A stretch of DNA of 64,000 nucleotides from Burkholderiaceae bacterium (GTDB lineage Bacteria; Pseudomonadota; Gammaproteobacteria; Burkholderiales; Burkholderiaceae). Shown here piece by piece: positions 18,705 to 27,359 of this stretch (within the stretch, counting starts at the first letter, position 1; the number at the start of each line of letters is the position of its first letter). Location of the stretch: the NCBI GenBank assembly GCA_947455485.1, contig CANGNV010000005.1, positions 1 through 64,000 of the forward strand. The letters run 5' to 3'. Under the pieces are notes generated by a model. The model saw only the letters and a program-made list of their open reading frames with translations, was not told the origin of the DNA and made no database searches. The translations under genes and the position numbers were made by a program.

Positions 18705-19727
18705 TTAAACTTCGACCTTGGGGTCGCGCCCCATGAGTTTCTTCACAGCTTCATGTGGTGAGAGTTTTCCAGATAAGACCTCCCCCATCATGGCGGTAAT
18801 TGGCATCTCGACACCCAGGCGTGTCGCCAAGTTACCAACCGCAGAGGCACACAACACACCCTCAGCAACATGTCCCAAGTTGCCCAAAATTTCAGGCAAA
18901 GGTTTTCCTGCAGCAAGCGCTAAGCCGACACGGCGATTACGAGAGAGATCGCCAGTGGCAGTCAAAATCAAATCGCCCACTCCGGTTAAGCCCATACAAG
19001 TCTCTGGTCTGCCGCCTGCGGCTTTTACTAAACGCATCATTTCTGCAAGACCGCGCGTTAATACTGCAGCGCGTGCATTTAAGCCAAGGTCTAATCCATC
19101 GCCAATGCCGGCTGCAATTGCTAAAACGTTTTTAATCGCACCACCCAATTCAACACCAACTAAATCATCGCTGGCATAGATGCGCATATTGCCATGATGG
19201 AAAGCACCTTGAACGATGTCACATAAGGCATTGGATTTGCTGGCGATAGTTAATGCACAAGGCATCCCATTACCAACTTCTTGGGCAAAACTCGGTCCTG
19301 ATAGAGCACCGTAAGAGTGTCGCAGACCATGGCTATGCAACTGGTCTTCCCGGCCTACTACTTGGTGCGGCAATAAGGTTGTGCTGGGCTCCAAGCCCTT
19401 GCATAACCAAACAATATTGAGCGGGTGTTTAGCGAGGCGTAATACCTGCGCCACCGTTTCCGACAAACCCGACATCGGAGTAGCGATTACCAAAAGATCG
19501 TTTTCAGAAAGGCGTTCAATAGCCCGTTCAAAACTCACCTCTAATTGCAAGCCCTTTGGCAAGATGACGCTAGGCAGATAGTCTGCATTTTCACCAGACC
19601 TCTGAATACCCTCTAACTGCTCAGCGCTTCGCGACCACAAACAAACATCGCCAGCCTGAAGATAGCGCGCTGCTTGCGCGGCCATAGCAGTGCCCCATGA
19701 ACCAGCTCCAAGCAGCGTCACTTTCAT
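18705..19727 (-). CDS. gpsA: glycerol-3-phosphate dehydrogenase [NAD(P)+]
   Basis: Makes sn-glycerol 3-phosphate from DHAP for phospholipid synthesis (cytoplasm). Rossmann motif 'LLGAGSWGTAMA' at residues 4-15, 'GPSFAQEV' in the middle, catalytic Lys in 'GGAIKNVLAIAAGI', and 'GDLILTATGDLSRNRRVG' near residue 253. 340 residues is normal. It sits downstream of secB and grxC in the usual secB-gpsA order, with 26 nt to secB. Confidence 0.97.
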   Translation of the reverse strand: MKVTLLGAGSWGTAMAAQAARYLQAGDVCLWSRSAEQLEGIQRSGENADYLPSVILPKGLQLEVSFERAIERLSENDLLVIATPMSGLSETVAQVLRLAKHPLNIVWLCKGLEPSTTLLPHQVVGREDQLHSHGLRHSYGALSGPSFAQEVGNGMPCALTIASKSNALCDIVQGAFHHGNMRIYASDDLVGVELGGAIKNVLAIAAGIGDGLDLGLNARAAVLTRGLAEMMRLVKAAGGRPETCMGLTGVGDLILTATGDLSRNRRVGLALAAGKPLPEILGNLGHVAEGVLCASAVGNLATRLGVEMPITAMMGEVLSGKLSPHEAVKKLMGRDPKVEV

Positions 19728-19753
19728 GATCTGTGGGCTTTAACTAAATTGGC

Positions 19754-20275
19754 TTAGTGAGGAAGAATGATTTTGCTTTCATCGGTAGAGCCACTTTCCG
19801 TTGCAGCAGCCTGCGCAGCCTGCATGATGCGGTGCTCATACATACCGTGGAAGTTAATCTCATTCAGATGAATTGGCTGGAAACCAGCGCGACTAATGGT
19901 GTCGGCAATATTGGAGCGCAAGTAAGGGTACAAAATTGTTGGGCAAGCAATGCCTAACATTGGATCAATTTGCTCTGGTGGAATATTGTTAAATTCAAAA
20001 ATACCAGCTTGCTTAGCTTCGACCAAAAAGAGCACCTTACTATCGACTTTAGCTGTTACCGTTCCAATTAAGGCAACCTCAAAAATTTCATCGCTCAAGC
20101 GTGTAACTGCAACATCTACTTCAACCTCAACTTGAGGCTCAGCTGCAACCAATAAAATTTGTGGTGCATTCGGCTGCTCTAAAGACAGGTCCTTGAGATA
20201 AATACGTTGAATGCGAAAACCAGGCTCTTTTGAGTTATCTGCTGCATCTGGAGCGGAAGTAGTTTGTTCAGTCAT
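19754..20275 (-). CDS. secB: protein-export chaperone SecB
   Basis: Tetrameric cytoplasmic chaperone that holds precursors unfolded and hands them to SecA. 173 residues; the conserved core starts at '[19 protein letters not shown]' (about 21-39) and includes '[21 protein letters not shown]' with the SecA-contact region and the final '[16 protein letters not shown]'. N- and C-terminal tails are acidic and disordered, the C-terminal tail being short. Cotranscribed with grxC upstream (23 nt) and gpsA downstream. Confidence 0.97.
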   Translation of the reverse strand: MTEQTTSAPDAADNSKEPGFRIQRIYLKDLSLEQPNAPQILLVAAEPQVEVEVDVAVTRLSDEIFEVALIGTVTAKVDSKVLFLVEAKQAGIFEFNNIPPEQIDPMLGIACPTILYPYLRSNIADTISRAGFQPIHLNEINFHGMYEHRIMQAAQAAATESGSTDESKIILPH

Positions 20276-20298
20276 GGGGAAACTTTCTGAGTAAATTT

Positions 20299-20553
20299 TT
20301 AAGCTAAGAGTGGATCAAGTTGGCCGGCGCGATCTAGTGCAACTAGATCGTCATAACCACCAACATGGGTTTCACCAATATAAATTTGTGGCACAGTACG
20401 GCGGCCTGTACGGGTCATCATGATCTCGCGCTGCGCAGGATCACGGTCAATTAGGATCTTCTCTAGATTTGCCACACCCTTCTTCTGCAATAACTTCTCT
20501 GCCATAACGCAGTAAGGACAAACTTGAGTGCTATACATCGTAACTTGTGGCAT
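20299..20553 (-). CDS. grxC: glutaredoxin 3
   Basis: Glutathione-dependent dithiol oxidoreductase, 84 residues, active site C12-P-Y-C15, followed by the glutathione-binding '[17 protein letters not shown]' (cis-Pro and GGxDD). Works with glutathione made by gshA/gshB elsewhere in this window. Sits between the rhodanese gene and secB on the same strand, with 17 nt upstream spacing. Confidence 0.97.
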   Translation of the reverse strand: MPQVTMYSTQVCPYCVMAEKLLQKKGVANLEKILIDRDPAQREIMMTRTGRRTVPQIYIGETHVGGYDDLVALDRAGQLDPLLA

Positions 20554-20570
20554 ATCGAAGACCCGCTGAA

Positions 20571-20984
20571 TTATTTGACCAATGGCAAGGCTGCAGCCTG
20601 CCAGCCTTGAACGCCGCCATCCAAGACCGCAACTTCAGAGAACCCCAATTTCTTCAATTCTGGAACTACCTTACGGGCACTCATACCTGAGTGGCAAACC
20701 AAAATGATGGGGTTTTTACGGTCCAACTTGAGCTTATCGATTCCGGACGGGATTTGCTCGGCCAAAAGATGTTTTGCTCCAGGCAGGTGGCCAGCCTTAA
20801 AGTCAGATTCTGGGCGTAAGTCCAAAACAGCTGCTTTACGGCGATTCATCCAAATAGTTGCTTCTGTAGGCGATAAGCCTTTTCCGCTGATAAGCGTAGA
20901 TAATGTGGGGAAGAAGAGTGCTGCGCCCGAAACAAGCAGGAGGGCGATAAGCGCTAAATTATCAATTTGCGTGAGAAAGTTCAT
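20571..20984 (-). CDS. membrane-anchored rhodanese-like protein
   Basis: One N-terminal helix (about 9-29) followed by a rhodanese domain whose active-site loop reads 'VCHSGMSA' (Cys about residue 99), so a catalytic cysteine is present and sulfurtransferase activity is plausible. 'DLRPESDFKAGHLPGAKH' is the first rhodanese signature. ATG at 20984 chosen over an adjacent GTG. It heads the rhodanese-grxC-secB-gpsA run and is divergent from gpmA (22 nt), so their promoters must overlap. Confidence 0.91.
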   Translation of the reverse strand: MNFLTQIDNLALIALLLVSGAALFFPTLSTLISGKGLSPTEATIWMNRRKAAVLDLRPESDFKAGHLPGAKHLLAEQIPSGIDKLKLDRKNPIILVCHSGMSARKVVPELKKLGFSEVAVLDGGVQGWQAAALPLVK

Positions 20985-21006
20985 CACCGGATTATAGAAT
21001 GGCTCT

Positions 21007-21696
21007 ATGAAACAACTTGTCCTTATTCGTCATGGCGAATCCGCCTGGAACCTTGAAAACCGCTTCACTGGCTGGGCGGACGTTGACTTAACCCCAAAAG
21101 GCACTGAACAGGCCCTTGCTGCCGGAGAAAACCTCCGCAAAGCAGGCTATGAATTTGATGTGGCCTACACCTCAGTTCTCAGACGAGCCATCCGCACCCT
21201 GTGGCATGTTCAAGACACTATGGACCTCATGTGGCTGCCCGTAGTCCACAGCTGGAGACTGAACGAACGCCACTATGGCGCCCTCACCGGCCTGAATAAA
21301 GCGGAAACTGCCCAACAGTACGGGGATGCCCAAGTTCATATTTGGCGTCGCTCCTACGACGTACGCCCACCCCTCTTAGAAAAAGAAGATGAGCGCAATC
21401 CACAAAATGATCGACGTTACGAAAAACTCAGTGCATCTGATATTCCTTTAGGCGAGTGCCTCAAAGATAACGTCGAGCGCGTATTGCCTCTTTGGAATGA
21501 ATCTATTGCTCCAGCCCTCAAAGCAGGTAAGCGCGTATTACTCGTCGCACACGGCAATAGCATTCGCTCTTTAATTAAGTATCTCGACCAGGTTTCTGAC
21601 GAAGACATTATGGAAATCAACGTTCCTAATGGCATCCCGCTTGTTTATGAGCTCGATGACAACCTCAAGCCCATTCAGCATTTTTATTTGGATTAA
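21007..21696 (+). CDS. gpmA: 2,3-bisphosphoglycerate-dependent phosphoglycerate mutase
   Basis: Interconverts 3- and 2-phosphoglycerate in glycolysis/gluconeogenesis. Phosphohistidine H9 in '[10 protein letters not shown]', '[15 protein letters not shown]' (Glu acid/base) around residue 85, and the second His in '[12 protein letters not shown]' near 182. 229 residues. It precedes the S41 protease by 14 nt, a gene pair kept in many betaproteobacteria. Confidence 0.97.
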   Translation: MKQLVLIRHGESAWNLENRFTGWADVDLTPKGTEQALAAGENLRKAGYEFDVAYTSVLRRAIRTLWHVQDTMDLMWLPVVHSWRLNERHYGALTGLNKAETAQQYGDAQVHIWRRSYDVRPPLLEKEDERNPQNDRRYEKLSASDIPLGECLKDNVERVLPLWNESIAPALKAGKRVLLVAHGNSIRSLIKYLDQVSDEDIMEINVPNGIPLVYELDDNLKPIQHFYLD

Positions 21697-21710
21697 GGTA
21701 AAACAGAAGC

Positions 21711-23144
21711 ATGCGCGTATTTTTCAAGAACTTTGCCCTAGTCTCTGTCGGCCTTATCGCCGGGGTTGCAGCCACCATTCAACTATCAGCCACCGCCCAA
21801 CAAGGTGCGACGCTGCCTTTGGATGAACTGCGCACATTATCGAATGTCTTTGCTCAAATCAAACGTGAGTACGTTGAGCCAATTGAAGACAAACAATTAC
21901 TGACCGATGCCGTCAAAGGTATGGTGAGCAGTCTTGATCCGCACTCTACCTATCTTGATAAAAAAGATTTCTCTGAAATGCAAGAACAAACTAGCGGCAA
22001 GTTTGCTGGTCTTGGAATTGAAATCACATCAGAGGATGGCGTTGTTAAAGTACTCAACCCAATTGAAGATAGTCCTGCAGCGCGTGCTGGCTTGCAAGCT
22101 GGCGATCTGATTACACGCTTAGATGACAAACCTGTTCGCGGCATGTCACTAGATAAAGCCGTGCGCACTATGCGTGGCACACCAGGTACAAAAATTACTT
22201 TGACTGTCTTCCGCAAGAGTGAAGAGCGCAGCTTTCCGGTAACAATTACTCGCGCTGAAATTAAGGTGCAATCCGTTAAAGCCAAAATTCTGGATAACGA
22301 TATTGCCTGGGTGAGAGTCACTAGCTTTCAAGAGCGCACGGTTCCCGATCTTGCAAAGAAATTAACCGAGCTGGCAAATCAAGATCCCAAAATGAAGGGC
22401 ATCATTCTTGACCTCAGAAACAATGGTGGCGGCTTGCTACAAGGTGCAGTCGGCGTTGCTGCTGCTTTCTTGCCAGCAGATGCTGTAATTGTCTCCACCA
22501 AGGGTCAGACAGCCGATTCAAAACAGGTGTTCAATGCAACGCCAGCAATGTATCGCCTCGGCGAGCCTGGCGATCCTTTAGCTAGCGTACCGGCGATGTA
22601 TAAAAAATTACCGATGGTTGTTTTAGTAAATGCCTACTCCGCTTCCGCCTCTGAAATTGTGGCCGGCGCATTACAAGATTACAAACGCGCAACCATTATT
22701 GGTAAAACTACTTTCGGCAAGGGCTCTGTACAAACAGTCCGCCCACTGACTAATGATTCTGCGCTGAAAATCACTACCGCCTATTACTACACACCGAGTG
22801 GTAAATCGATTCAAGCTTATGGCGTCAAACCGGATATCGCAGTTGATCAAAATAAAGATGGCGATCCGGATGATGTATTAATTACCCGCGAAGTTGATAG
22901 CGAGAAGCATTTGCGTAACAAGCAATCATCAGAAGAAAAACTGGTTGCCGATCGTGAAAAACGCCGCCTAGAAGAACTTCAGCGCATTGAAGAAAAAAAT
23001 GCCAAGAAGACTCCAGAAGAGAAAGAAAAAGAGAAGTCTAAAAAGCCTGTCGAGCTTGGCGGTGCCGATGACTTCATGCTTACTCAGGCAGTCGCATTTA
23101 TCAATGGTGAGCCCGTAAAACGCTCTGCCTCTAAGCTAGAGTAA
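21711..23144 (+). CDS. S41 family C-terminal processing peptidase
   Basis: Periplasmic, Tsp/CtpA-type serine protease that clips C-termini. N-terminal signal/anchor (1-29), PDZ domain (about 95-180, 'GLGIEI..' to 'ITRAEI'), then the S41 core with 'LDLRNNGGGLLQGAV' at 234-247, catalytic Ser in 'NAYSASASE' (about 307-315) and Lys337 in 'FGKGSVQ'. The C-terminal ~70 residues are highly charged and Lys/Glu-rich (probable coiled coil). The specific substrate is unknown. Confidence 0.94.
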   Translation: MRVFFKNFALVSVGLIAGVAATIQLSATAQQGATLPLDELRTLSNVFAQIKREYVEPIEDKQLLTDAVKGMVSSLDPHSTYLDKKDFSEMQEQTSGKFAGLGIEITSEDGVVKVLNPIEDSPAARAGLQAGDLITRLDDKPVRGMSLDKAVRTMRGTPGTKITLTVFRKSEERSFPVTITRAEIKVQSVKAKILDNDIAWVRVTSFQERTVPDLAKKLTELANQDPKMKGIILDLRNNGGGLLQGAVGVAAAFLPADAVIVSTKGQTADSKQVFNATPAMYRLGEPGDPLASVPAMYKKLPMVVLVNAYSASASEIVAGALQDYKRATIIGKTTFGKGSVQTVRPLTNDSALKITTAYYYTPSGKSIQAYGVKPDIAVDQNKDGDPDDVLITREVDSEKHLRNKQSSEEKLVADREKRRLEELQRIEEKNAKKTPEEKEKEKSKKPVELGGADDFMLTQAVAFINGEPVKRSASKLE

Positions 23145-23160
23145 GTTCTAGCAATTAGGC

Positions 23161-23919
23161 ATGCATATGAATGATGAGCAGCTACTTCGCTACTCCCGGC
23201 ATTTACTACTAGAAGAAATTGATGTTGCTGGCCAAGAAAGATTACTTGGCTCGCACATCCTCATCATTGGCGCCGGTGGGCTGGGGAGTGCAGCAGCACC
23301 TTACTTAGCTGCTGCCGGCGCAGGAAAGATTACGCTGGTTGATCATGACAAAGTCGAACTCACCAACTTGCAGCGACAAATCATGCATAGTCAAAATTCC
23401 ATCGGCAAAATGAAGGTGGAATCAGGAAAACAGTTTTTGCATAGCATTAATCCCACCCTCACGATTAACGCAATCGCAGAGAAGGCAACTGAGAATTTAT
23501 TGCAAGAACTCTTACCATCAGTAAATCTCGTTTTAGATTGCACAGATAACTTTGCTACCCGACAGATCATTAATGCAGCCTGCTTTAACCAAAAGGTGCC
23601 ACTTGTGTCTGGATCCGCCCTTAAATTTGATGGCCAATTGAGCGTCTTTGATTTTCGGAGTGCTGCATCACCCTGCTACGCCTGTCTTTTTTCTCCGGAA
23701 GAACAGTTCGAAGAAGTTAGCTGTGCCAGTATGGGCATCTTCTCCCCTTTGGTGGGCATTATTGGCGCGATGCAAGCAGCGCAAGCACTTCAGGTATTGA
23801 TTGGCTTTGGTCAGCCTTTAGTGGGAAGAATGTTGCTTTGGAATGCACTTAACACCCAGATTGATGAGATTCGAGTTTCTCGAAATCCCGCATGCAAAGT
23901 TTGCGGCTCCCAACATTAG
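23161..23919 (+). CDS. moeB: ThiF/MoeB family adenylyltransferase
   Basis: E1-like enzyme that adenylates the C-terminal glycine of a small sulfur carrier (MoaD or ThiS). Nucleotide loop 'IIGAGGLGSAAAPYLAAAGAGKITLVDHDKVE' at about 37-68, zinc cysteines 'CYAC' and 'CKVCG' in the C-terminal third, and the adenylylated-substrate region 'CTDNFATRQIIN'. No rhodanese fusion. MoeB is the best name by habit, but ThiF cannot be excluded. Two near start codons (23161 and 23167) are possible. Convergent with ptsI, 4 nt between stops. Confidence 0.9.
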   Translation: MHMNDEQLLRYSRHLLLEEIDVAGQERLLGSHILIIGAGGLGSAAAPYLAAAGAGKITLVDHDKVELTNLQRQIMHSQNSIGKMKVESGKQFLHSINPTLTINAIAEKATENLLQELLPSVNLVLDCTDNFATRQIINAACFNQKVPLVSGSALKFDGQLSVFDFRSAASPCYACLFSPEEQFEEVSCASMGIFSPLVGIIGAMQAAQALQVLIGFGQPLVGRMLLWNALNTQIDEIRVSRNPACKVCGSQH

Positions 23920-23923
23920 GGAG

Positions 23924-25675
23924 TTAAGAGAGCAATCGCTCCAATGCTTTGGCCTGCTCTTCAGGCTCGTAAGCACGCAGGACCCTAGGAACACGGGCTT
24001 TTAATAGACCCACATTTGCCTTTAGAATCTCACGCTTAACCAACAATAGTTGGCTAAAGTGCATTGAGAAATCTGTCAGTCCAAGTGCGAGCAATAGCTT
24101 TGTTAATGCAGGATCGCCAGCCATCTCACCGCAAACAGCAACCGGCACATCTGCTCGCTTGGCTTGATCAATGATGCTAGATAGCAAATTCAAAATAGCG
24201 GGATGCAAAGGATCATACAAATGTGCCACCGCATGATCTGCGCGATCAATTGCCAAGGTGTACTGAATTAAGTCATTCGTACCAATCGAAAGAAAATCAA
24301 ATCGATTAATAAACAAGGGCAGCACCAATGCAGCCGCTGGAATTTCAATCATGGCACCAACTTGAATATTCGGATTGAATGCTTTGCCGCGCTGATGCAA
24401 TTGCTGCTTTGCTTTTTCAATCAATCTAAATGTCTCGTCGATCTCTTTAGCATGTGCCAGCATCGGAATCATGATCCGCGCCTGACCATGTGCCGATGCG
24501 CGCAAGATGGCCCTGAGTTGCGTTAAAAAGATTTCAGGCTCGGTTAAAGACCAGCGAATCGCACGCAATCCCAATGGTGATGCCCCAGTCTGAGAAACAT
24601 CACCTCCACCACCCAATGCCTTATCAGCACCAACGTCAATAGTTCTAATATTGACAGGCAAGCCATGCATTAAATCAACTACACGACGATATTCTTGATA
24701 CTGCTGCTCTTCATCTGGCAAGGCTTGCTTACGATCCATAAACAAAAATTCCGAGCGGAACAAGCCAACACCTACAGCGCCTAATTTCACAGCCTGAATG
24801 GCATCCTCAGGCAACTCAATATTGGCAAATAACTCAATCTCAACCCGGTCAGCTGTTTCTGTCTTGGCGTGCTTTAACTGTTTTAGTTTGCGGGCTTCTT
24901 TTAGGGCTTGAGCTTGTAGCTTTCGATATTCAGTAAGAAGCTGTTCATCTGGAGCAACAACCACAACCCCATGCTCCCCATCCAATATCAGCCAATCACC
25001 ATGGCGAATCATTTCACTGGCATGTCGCACGCCAACTACTGCAGGGATTTCCATACTGCGCGCGACAATGGCGGTATGGGATGTTTTGCCACCAAGATCC
25101 GTTACAAATCCTGTAAAGGCATGATCTTTGAAGCGCAGCATGTCATGAGGAGCAATATCGTGGGCAACAATAATCGACTCAACACCGATATCGCTTACAG
25201 GCAAAAATTCGGCATCATTTAATGGGTCTTTTTTCTGCGCATTTAAAGCCTTAATTACACGCTCAGCCACCTGTCGAATATCGTTGGCACGCTCTTTTAA
25301 ATACGCATCCTCAATATCGGCAAATTGCTCTAAAAGATCATTCAGCTCGGTTGTTAAGGCCCAAGCAGCATTTAACCTTTGAGTGCGAATTAATTTAATT
25401 GGCTTCTCAGCTAAAGCTGGATCAGCCAGAATCATGCCATGCACATCCAAGAATGCGGCCATTTCTTGTGGCGCATCTTTAGGCAATCCTTGACGCAATT
25501 GGGCCAACTCCAGGCGCACCTGCTCAAAAGCATCTAATAACTTTTGAGCTTCAGCCTCTTCTTTGCCAGCTTCAATTAAGTAATGACTAACCTCTAATGC
25601 TGCACGCGATATCAGTACGGCTTTGCCAATAGCAATGCCTTTAGATACTGCTATTCCGTGCAAAGCAAAAGTCAT
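23924..25675 (-). CDS. ptsI: phosphoenolpyruvate-protein phosphotransferase (PTS enzyme I)
   Basis: Takes phosphate from PEP to HPr. 583 residues with phosphohistidine H200 in 'GGKTSHTAIVARSMEIP', the PEP-binding barrel motif 'GVGLFRSEFLFM', 'SIGTNDLIQYTLAIDR' and active-site Cys515 in 'VAVCGEMAGD'. It is two nt downstream of ptsH in the gshA-gshB-EIIA-HPr-EI run. No IIB or IIC permease component is present, so the pathway is probably regulatory rather than for sugar uptake. Confidence 0.97.
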   Translation of the reverse strand: MTFALHGIAVSKGIAIGKAVLISRAALEVSHYLIEAGKEEAEAQKLLDAFEQVRLELAQLRQGLPKDAPQEMAAFLDVHGMILADPALAEKPIKLIRTQRLNAAWALTTELNDLLEQFADIEDAYLKERANDIRQVAERVIKALNAQKKDPLNDAEFLPVSDIGVESIIVAHDIAPHDMLRFKDHAFTGFVTDLGGKTSHTAIVARSMEIPAVVGVRHASEMIRHGDWLILDGEHGVVVVAPDEQLLTEYRKLQAQALKEARKLKQLKHAKTETADRVEIELFANIELPEDAIQAVKLGAVGVGLFRSEFLFMDRKQALPDEEQQYQEYRRVVDLMHGLPVNIRTIDVGADKALGGGGDVSQTGASPLGLRAIRWSLTEPEIFLTQLRAILRASAHGQARIMIPMLAHAKEIDETFRLIEKAKQQLHQRGKAFNPNIQVGAMIEIPAAALVLPLFINRFDFLSIGTNDLIQYTLAIDRADHAVAHLYDPLHPAILNLLSSIIDQAKRADVPVAVCGEMAGDPALTKLLLALGLTDFSMHFSQLLLVKREILKANVGLLKARVPRVLRAYEPEEQAKALERLLS

Positions 25676-25677
25676 CC

Positions 25678-25947
25678 TTATTCGCCCTCACCAAATCGAT
25701 CGTTGATCAATGCAGTTAAAGCTTGCATTGCTTCATCCTCTTTTTCGCCAACAGTTTCTAGTGTCACAGTGCTACCGATTCCGGCGGCCAGCATCATGAC
25801 ACCCATAATGCTCTTAGCATTGATTTGACGACCATTGCGTGACAACAATATTTCACAAGGGAATTCGGCAGCAAGCTGAGATAGCTTCGCAGATGCACGA
25901 GCATGTAATCCCAGCTTATTGATAATTTCGATTTCAGCAACAGGCAT
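25678..25947 (-). CDS. ptsH: phosphocarrier protein HPr
   Basis: 89 residues, small open-faced sandwich. Phosphorylation site H15 in 'KLGLHARAS' and a Ser46 in 'AKSIMGVMML', the site used by HPr kinase/phosphorylase where present; such a kinase is known in many betaproteobacteria, but hprK is not in this window. Placed between the IIA gene (8 nt) and ptsI (2 nt). Confidence 0.97.
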   Translation of the reverse strand: MPVAEIEIINKLGLHARASAKLSQLAAEFPCEILLSRNGRQINAKSIMGVMMLAAGIGSTVTLETVGEKEDEAMQALTALINDRFGEGE

Positions 25948-25955
25948 AGCGAGTC

Positions 25956-26390
25956 CTATCTCTCCGTAGTAGCTTGTGGGGCTTTAGAGCCCAAACGCAG
26001 AATGCCATTTTGGCCACCTTGGAGCGCCTTTTGAGCCAACTCCTCCAAACTCTCTCCGCGATGAGAGATGCAACGCATCAACATCGGTAAATTGAGCCCA
26101 GCCAAAACAATCACAGGCGCATTCAAACCAGATAGTGGACCCAGAGCCTCAAGCTTAGACGCCACATTAGCTGGGGTAGCACCCATCACATCAGTCAGGA
26201 TCAAAACGCCCTGACCCGTATTGACGCCGTATGCCGCCTTTAAGACTCGATCAAAGCTAGCTTTTGTATCTTCGTAGGGCGGAATATCGACAGCCCTAAC
26301 TCTCTCCGGTACCACACCAAATGCATGCTCTGCAAAACCGAGCATCGCACTTGCCACGGGGGTGTGGGCAACTATTACGATTCCAACCAT
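25956..26390 (-). CDS. PTS mannose-family IIA protein
   Basis: 144 residues of the ManX-IIA fold with phosphohistidine H9 in 'VGIVIVAHTPVASAM' and 'VLILTDVMGATPANVA'. It stands alone, without IIB or IIC domains. I start it at the ATG at 26390, 2 nt after the gshB stop; an in-frame codon 36 nt upstream would reach into gshB. Product probably acts as terminal phosphate acceptor of a signalling PTS, coupled to gshB by translation. Confidence 0.94.
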   Translation of the reverse strand: MVGIVIVAHTPVASAMLGFAEHAFGVVPERVRAVDIPPYEDTKASFDRVLKAAYGVNTGQGVLILTDVMGATPANVASKLEALGPLSGLNAPVIVLAGLNLPMLMRCISHRGESLEELAQKALQGGQNGILRLGSKAPQATTER

Positions 26391-26392
26391 CT

Positions 26393-27334
26393 TTATGCCA
26401 ATGCCTTTTCGAGCGCGGTTAACCAAAATTTCGGAACATCAAATCCACTTTGCTCAGTAATTTCTACAAAACATGTTGGGCTGGTCACATTAATTTCTGT
26501 GACATAAGCACCAATTAAATCTAATCCTACCAAGAACAAGCCACGGGCATTCAAAATAGGGGCGAGACGCTCTGCAACCTTCATCTCGGCGTCCGTCAGT
26601 GGCATAGCCACTCCTTTGCCACCAGCAGCTAAGTTGCCTCGAATCTCACTACCCTGCGGAATACGGGCTAATGCGAACGGGACTACCTCACCACCAATCA
26701 GCAAGACCCGCTTATCACCTTGAGCTATCTCAGGTAAGAATCTTTGCACCATCAAAGTACGTGCACCATTCTCGCCAAGTGTCTCCACAATACTGGCGAG
26801 GTTCAAGCCATCTGGTCCCACGCGAAACACACCCATTCCACCCATGCCATCCAAAGGCTTAATCACAATATCTTGATGCTCTTGATGAAACGCCTCAATT
26901 GCACTGAGTTCGCGCGTGATCAAAGTTGGTGGAATCAGTTCCGGAAATTCAGTAATAGATATTTTTTCAGAATGGTCGCGAATGGCCATCGGGTTATTAA
27001 ATACTTTCGCGCCCTGACGAACCGCTGCAGATAACAACCAAGTGGTATTGAGATATTCAATATCAAATGGCGGATCAGTGCGCATCATGACTGCGTCAAA
27101 AGTATTTAATGGGCGGCCTTCAATGGAACCCAATTCGAACCAGGCCGTACCGCTTGGCTTAATGTCGAGAGGCTGGCAATCAGCCACTACAAAATCATCT
27201 CTCCAAAGGATATTGCGACTTTGACAAAACCATAATTGATGTCCTGCCTCTTGTGCAACTCGCATCATCGCTAAGGTGGAATCTTTACTAATCTTGAAAG
27301 ACTCCAAAGGGTCAGCAATGAAAAGAAGATTCAT
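26393..27334 (-). CDS. gshB: glutathione synthetase
   Basis: ATP-grasp ligase that joins gamma-glutamylcysteine and glycine. 'NLLFIADPLESFKISKDST' begins the N-terminal domain, and the ATP-grasp core has 'VIKPLDGMGGMGVFRV' and 'GGVAMPL'-type loops, ending with 'INVTSPTCFVEI'. Start set at the ATG at 27334 (family-typical MNLLFIADP), although an ATG 15 nt earlier exists. 25 nt after gshA. Confidence 0.95.
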   Translation of the reverse strand: MNLLFIADPLESFKISKDSTLAMMRVAQEAGHQLWFCQSRNILWRDDFVVADCQPLDIKPSGTAWFELGSIEGRPLNTFDAVMMRTDPPFDIEYLNTTWLLSAAVRQGAKVFNNPMAIRDHSEKISITEFPELIPPTLITRELSAIEAFHQEHQDIVIKPLDGMGGMGVFRVGPDGLNLASIVETLGENGARTLMVQRFLPEIAQGDKRVLLIGGEVVPFALARIPQGSEIRGNLAAGGKGVAMPLTDAEMKVAERLAPILNARGLFLVGLDLIGAYVTEINVTSPTCFVEITEQSGFDVPKFWLTALEKALA

Positions 27335-27359
27335 CTTATGTCCGAGCATTCAAATAAAG

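Noticed and set aside
18718-19179. A 153-codon open frame on the plus strand opposite gpsA
   Set aside because: Antisense shadow of gpsA; the sequence is Ser/Pro/Lys rich without family features.
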